5,240 bases of DNA, from assembly GCA_948823415.1 (NCBI GenBank), contig CAQKRU010000033.1, forward strand, positions 1 to 5,240, written 5' to 3'. Source of the DNA: an uncultured Eubacteriales bacterium. GTDB taxonomy: Bacteria; Bacillota; Clostridia; Oscillospirales; Acutalibacteraceae. Positions 4,674-5,240 of the stretch are shown here, piece by piece. How positions within the stretch are numbered: position 1 is the first letter of the stretch; each line of letters opens with the position of its first letter. Under the pieces are notes generated by a model. The model worked only from the letters and a program-made list of their open reading frames with translations, ran no database searches and was not told where the DNA came from. The translations under genes were made by a program, and so were the position numbers.

Positions 4674-4830
4674 TTTTAATCATCTCCTTTTTCGGCTTAT
4701 AAAACGGGCATTCCCGCGTTAAACAAATCATTTCAGTTAGCACTTTACAACCGTCCTTTTTGAGCCTCGACTTGTCTTTAACCAACTTGCTCTTATTAGC
4801 GAAACAATCAGGTTTTCCTATGTAGTTCAT
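4648..4830 (-). CDS. Small four-cysteine phage protein, putative zinc binder
   Basis: ATG 4830 is preceded by GGGAGGG at ideal spacing, so I choose it over an in-frame ATG at 4872 that touches the previous stop as TGATG but lacks a ribosome site. The 60-residue protein has cysteines at 9, 28, 36 and 41. The pattern KPDCFAN ... GCKVLTEMICLTRECPFYK recalls a short Cys-rich protein common in prophages of Bacillota, where the four cysteines probably hold a zinc ion. The function is unknown. The C-terminal end (MIKIELSEYDF) overlaps the next gene. Confidence 0.72.
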   Translation of the reverse strand: MNYIGKPDCFANKSKLVKDKSRLKKDGCKVLTEMICLTRECPFYKPKKEMIKIELSEYDF

Positions 4831-4871
4831 TTTTACCCTCCCAAAATTGAACCAGCCGATAGCTGGTTGCA

Positions 4872-5099
4872 TCAAATTTTATCCGATGGCATAACTTTTT
4901 CGAGCGGCACAATAAGCACCGAATTTCTGGCCGTTGCATCGGTCAACTCGGCCTGGTAATACAACGGTCCATTTTTCTTTTTTCGCAAAATGCACCCGGA
5001 AAATATAAAATCCTTCACGCTGCATCCATCGAAATTCAGCTGCAGGGTATCGTAATAGACCGTCTTGCCGAGGTTTTGCTTAACTTCGCGAATATCCAC
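4872..5099 (-). CDS. Hypothetical phage protein, 75 residues
   Basis: GTG 5099 follows AAGGAG with seven bases between, a strong ribosome site. The protein looks like a small beta-rich fold: DIREVKQNLGKTVYYD at the start, a CSVKDFIFSGCILRKKKNG turn, then YYQAELTDATARNSVLIVPL. Small phage proteins of this general type (a short opening helix, a YYQAEL-like strand, a conserved LEKV end) occur in early regions of prophages of Bacillota. I cannot name a function. No membrane segment is seen. Confidence 0.68.
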   Translation of the reverse strand: MDIREVKQNLGKTVYYDTLQLNFDGCSVKDFIFSGCILRKKKNGPLYYQAELTDATARNSVLIVPLEKVMPSDKI

Positions 5100-5135
5100 T
5101 CAATCACTCCTTCTGCTTTTGGCTAAACCAAATGC

Positions 5136-5240
5136 CTAAAAAATCCCGCCCGGTTGCGCCTTTTTACGCATGCTGCTTCCTGTGATCCTCATCACGGCGC
5201 TGCTCGTCATCTCGCCGATCCGGTCAACGGTCTTTTCCAT
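5136..5240 (-). CDS. C-terminal end of an unidentified gene (cut by window edge)
   Basis: The frame is open from the window edge to TAG 5138-5136, giving at least 34 residues that end in RKKAQPGGIF. An ATG falls exactly at the window edge (5240-5238), so it could be the true start or just an internal Met. The fragment is basic and carries no recognisable motif. It lies 36 bases upstream of the next gene's start in the same direction, which fits an operon. Confidence 0.45.
   Translation of the reverse strand: MEKTVDRIGEMTSSAVMRITGSSMRKKAQPGGIF

Larger units (their letters stand above)
1..5240. mobile_element. Prophage or prophage-remnant segment (early/late junction)
   Basis: The minus-strand genes follow the usual order of temperate phages of Bacillota: small early hypothetical genes, then an ArpU/DUF1492-type regulator, then an HNH endonuclease that normally sits beside the terminase genes. 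Short genes, overlapping or closely spaced starts, and a toxin-antitoxin pair behind the regulator fit this reading. No integrase, attachment site, capsid or terminase gene is inside the window, so neither the ends nor the completeness of the element can be judged. The plus-strand surface-protein gene and both toxin-antitoxin loci interrupt the phage order and look like cargo. The prophage call is inference from gene content. Confidence 0.72.

Overview
The window looks like part of a prophage, or a prophage remnant, in a low-GC Gram-positive bacterium (Bacillota, most likely Clostridia). The supporting signs are AT-rich intergenic DNA, strong GGAGG-type ribosome sites with frequent TTG/GTG starts, consensus sigma-A promoters, and small phage-type genes packed on the minus strand. 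A surface protein of a kind common in gut and anaerobic Clostridia (DUF6273-like domain, MBG-like Ig domain, KTGD/hydrophobic/KKK tail) points the same way. No species can be named from the sequence alone.

Layout, following the phage direction from right to left on the minus strand. The right end (5240 to 4473) holds the C-terminal end of an unidentified gene and three short phage-type hypothetical genes, one of them a four-cysteine protein. At 4456-4061 comes a DUF1492/ArpU-like regulator of the kind that closes the early region of Bacillota phages and switches on late genes. Directly behind its stop is a textbook sigma-A promoter driving a HigB-HigA type II toxin-antitoxin pair (4005-3348). 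At 3240-2945 is a compact locus that I read as a type I toxin-antitoxin system. A 26-residue hydrophobic peptide on the minus strand faces a short plus-strand RNA, the two share a bidirectional terminator, and the toxin's Shine-Dalgarno site is locked in a perfect hairpin. On the plus strand, against the phage direction, lies a 724-residue secreted surface protein (635-2809) with its own terminator. The phage direction then resumes with a 29-residue ORF translationally coupled (ATGA) to an HNH endonuclease (353 to 1, cut by the window edge), normally the gene next to the terminase genes at the start of the late region.

The early/late junction between the ArpU-like regulator and the HNH gene has therefore been filled with about 3.6 kb of cargo: two toxin-antitoxin modules and one surface protein. 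The cargo is plausibly lysogen-expressed, since each piece has its own promoter-like sequence. The most interesting object is the type I locus. Its two convergent promoters and 5' leaders resemble each other as an inverted duplication, which differs from the direct-repeat layout known for the Fst/par family. A second point is the putative late promoter in front of the HNH operon: it has an extended -10, no -35, a tandem TTTCGTCA repeat where the -35 should be, and a terminator-like hairpin in the leader.
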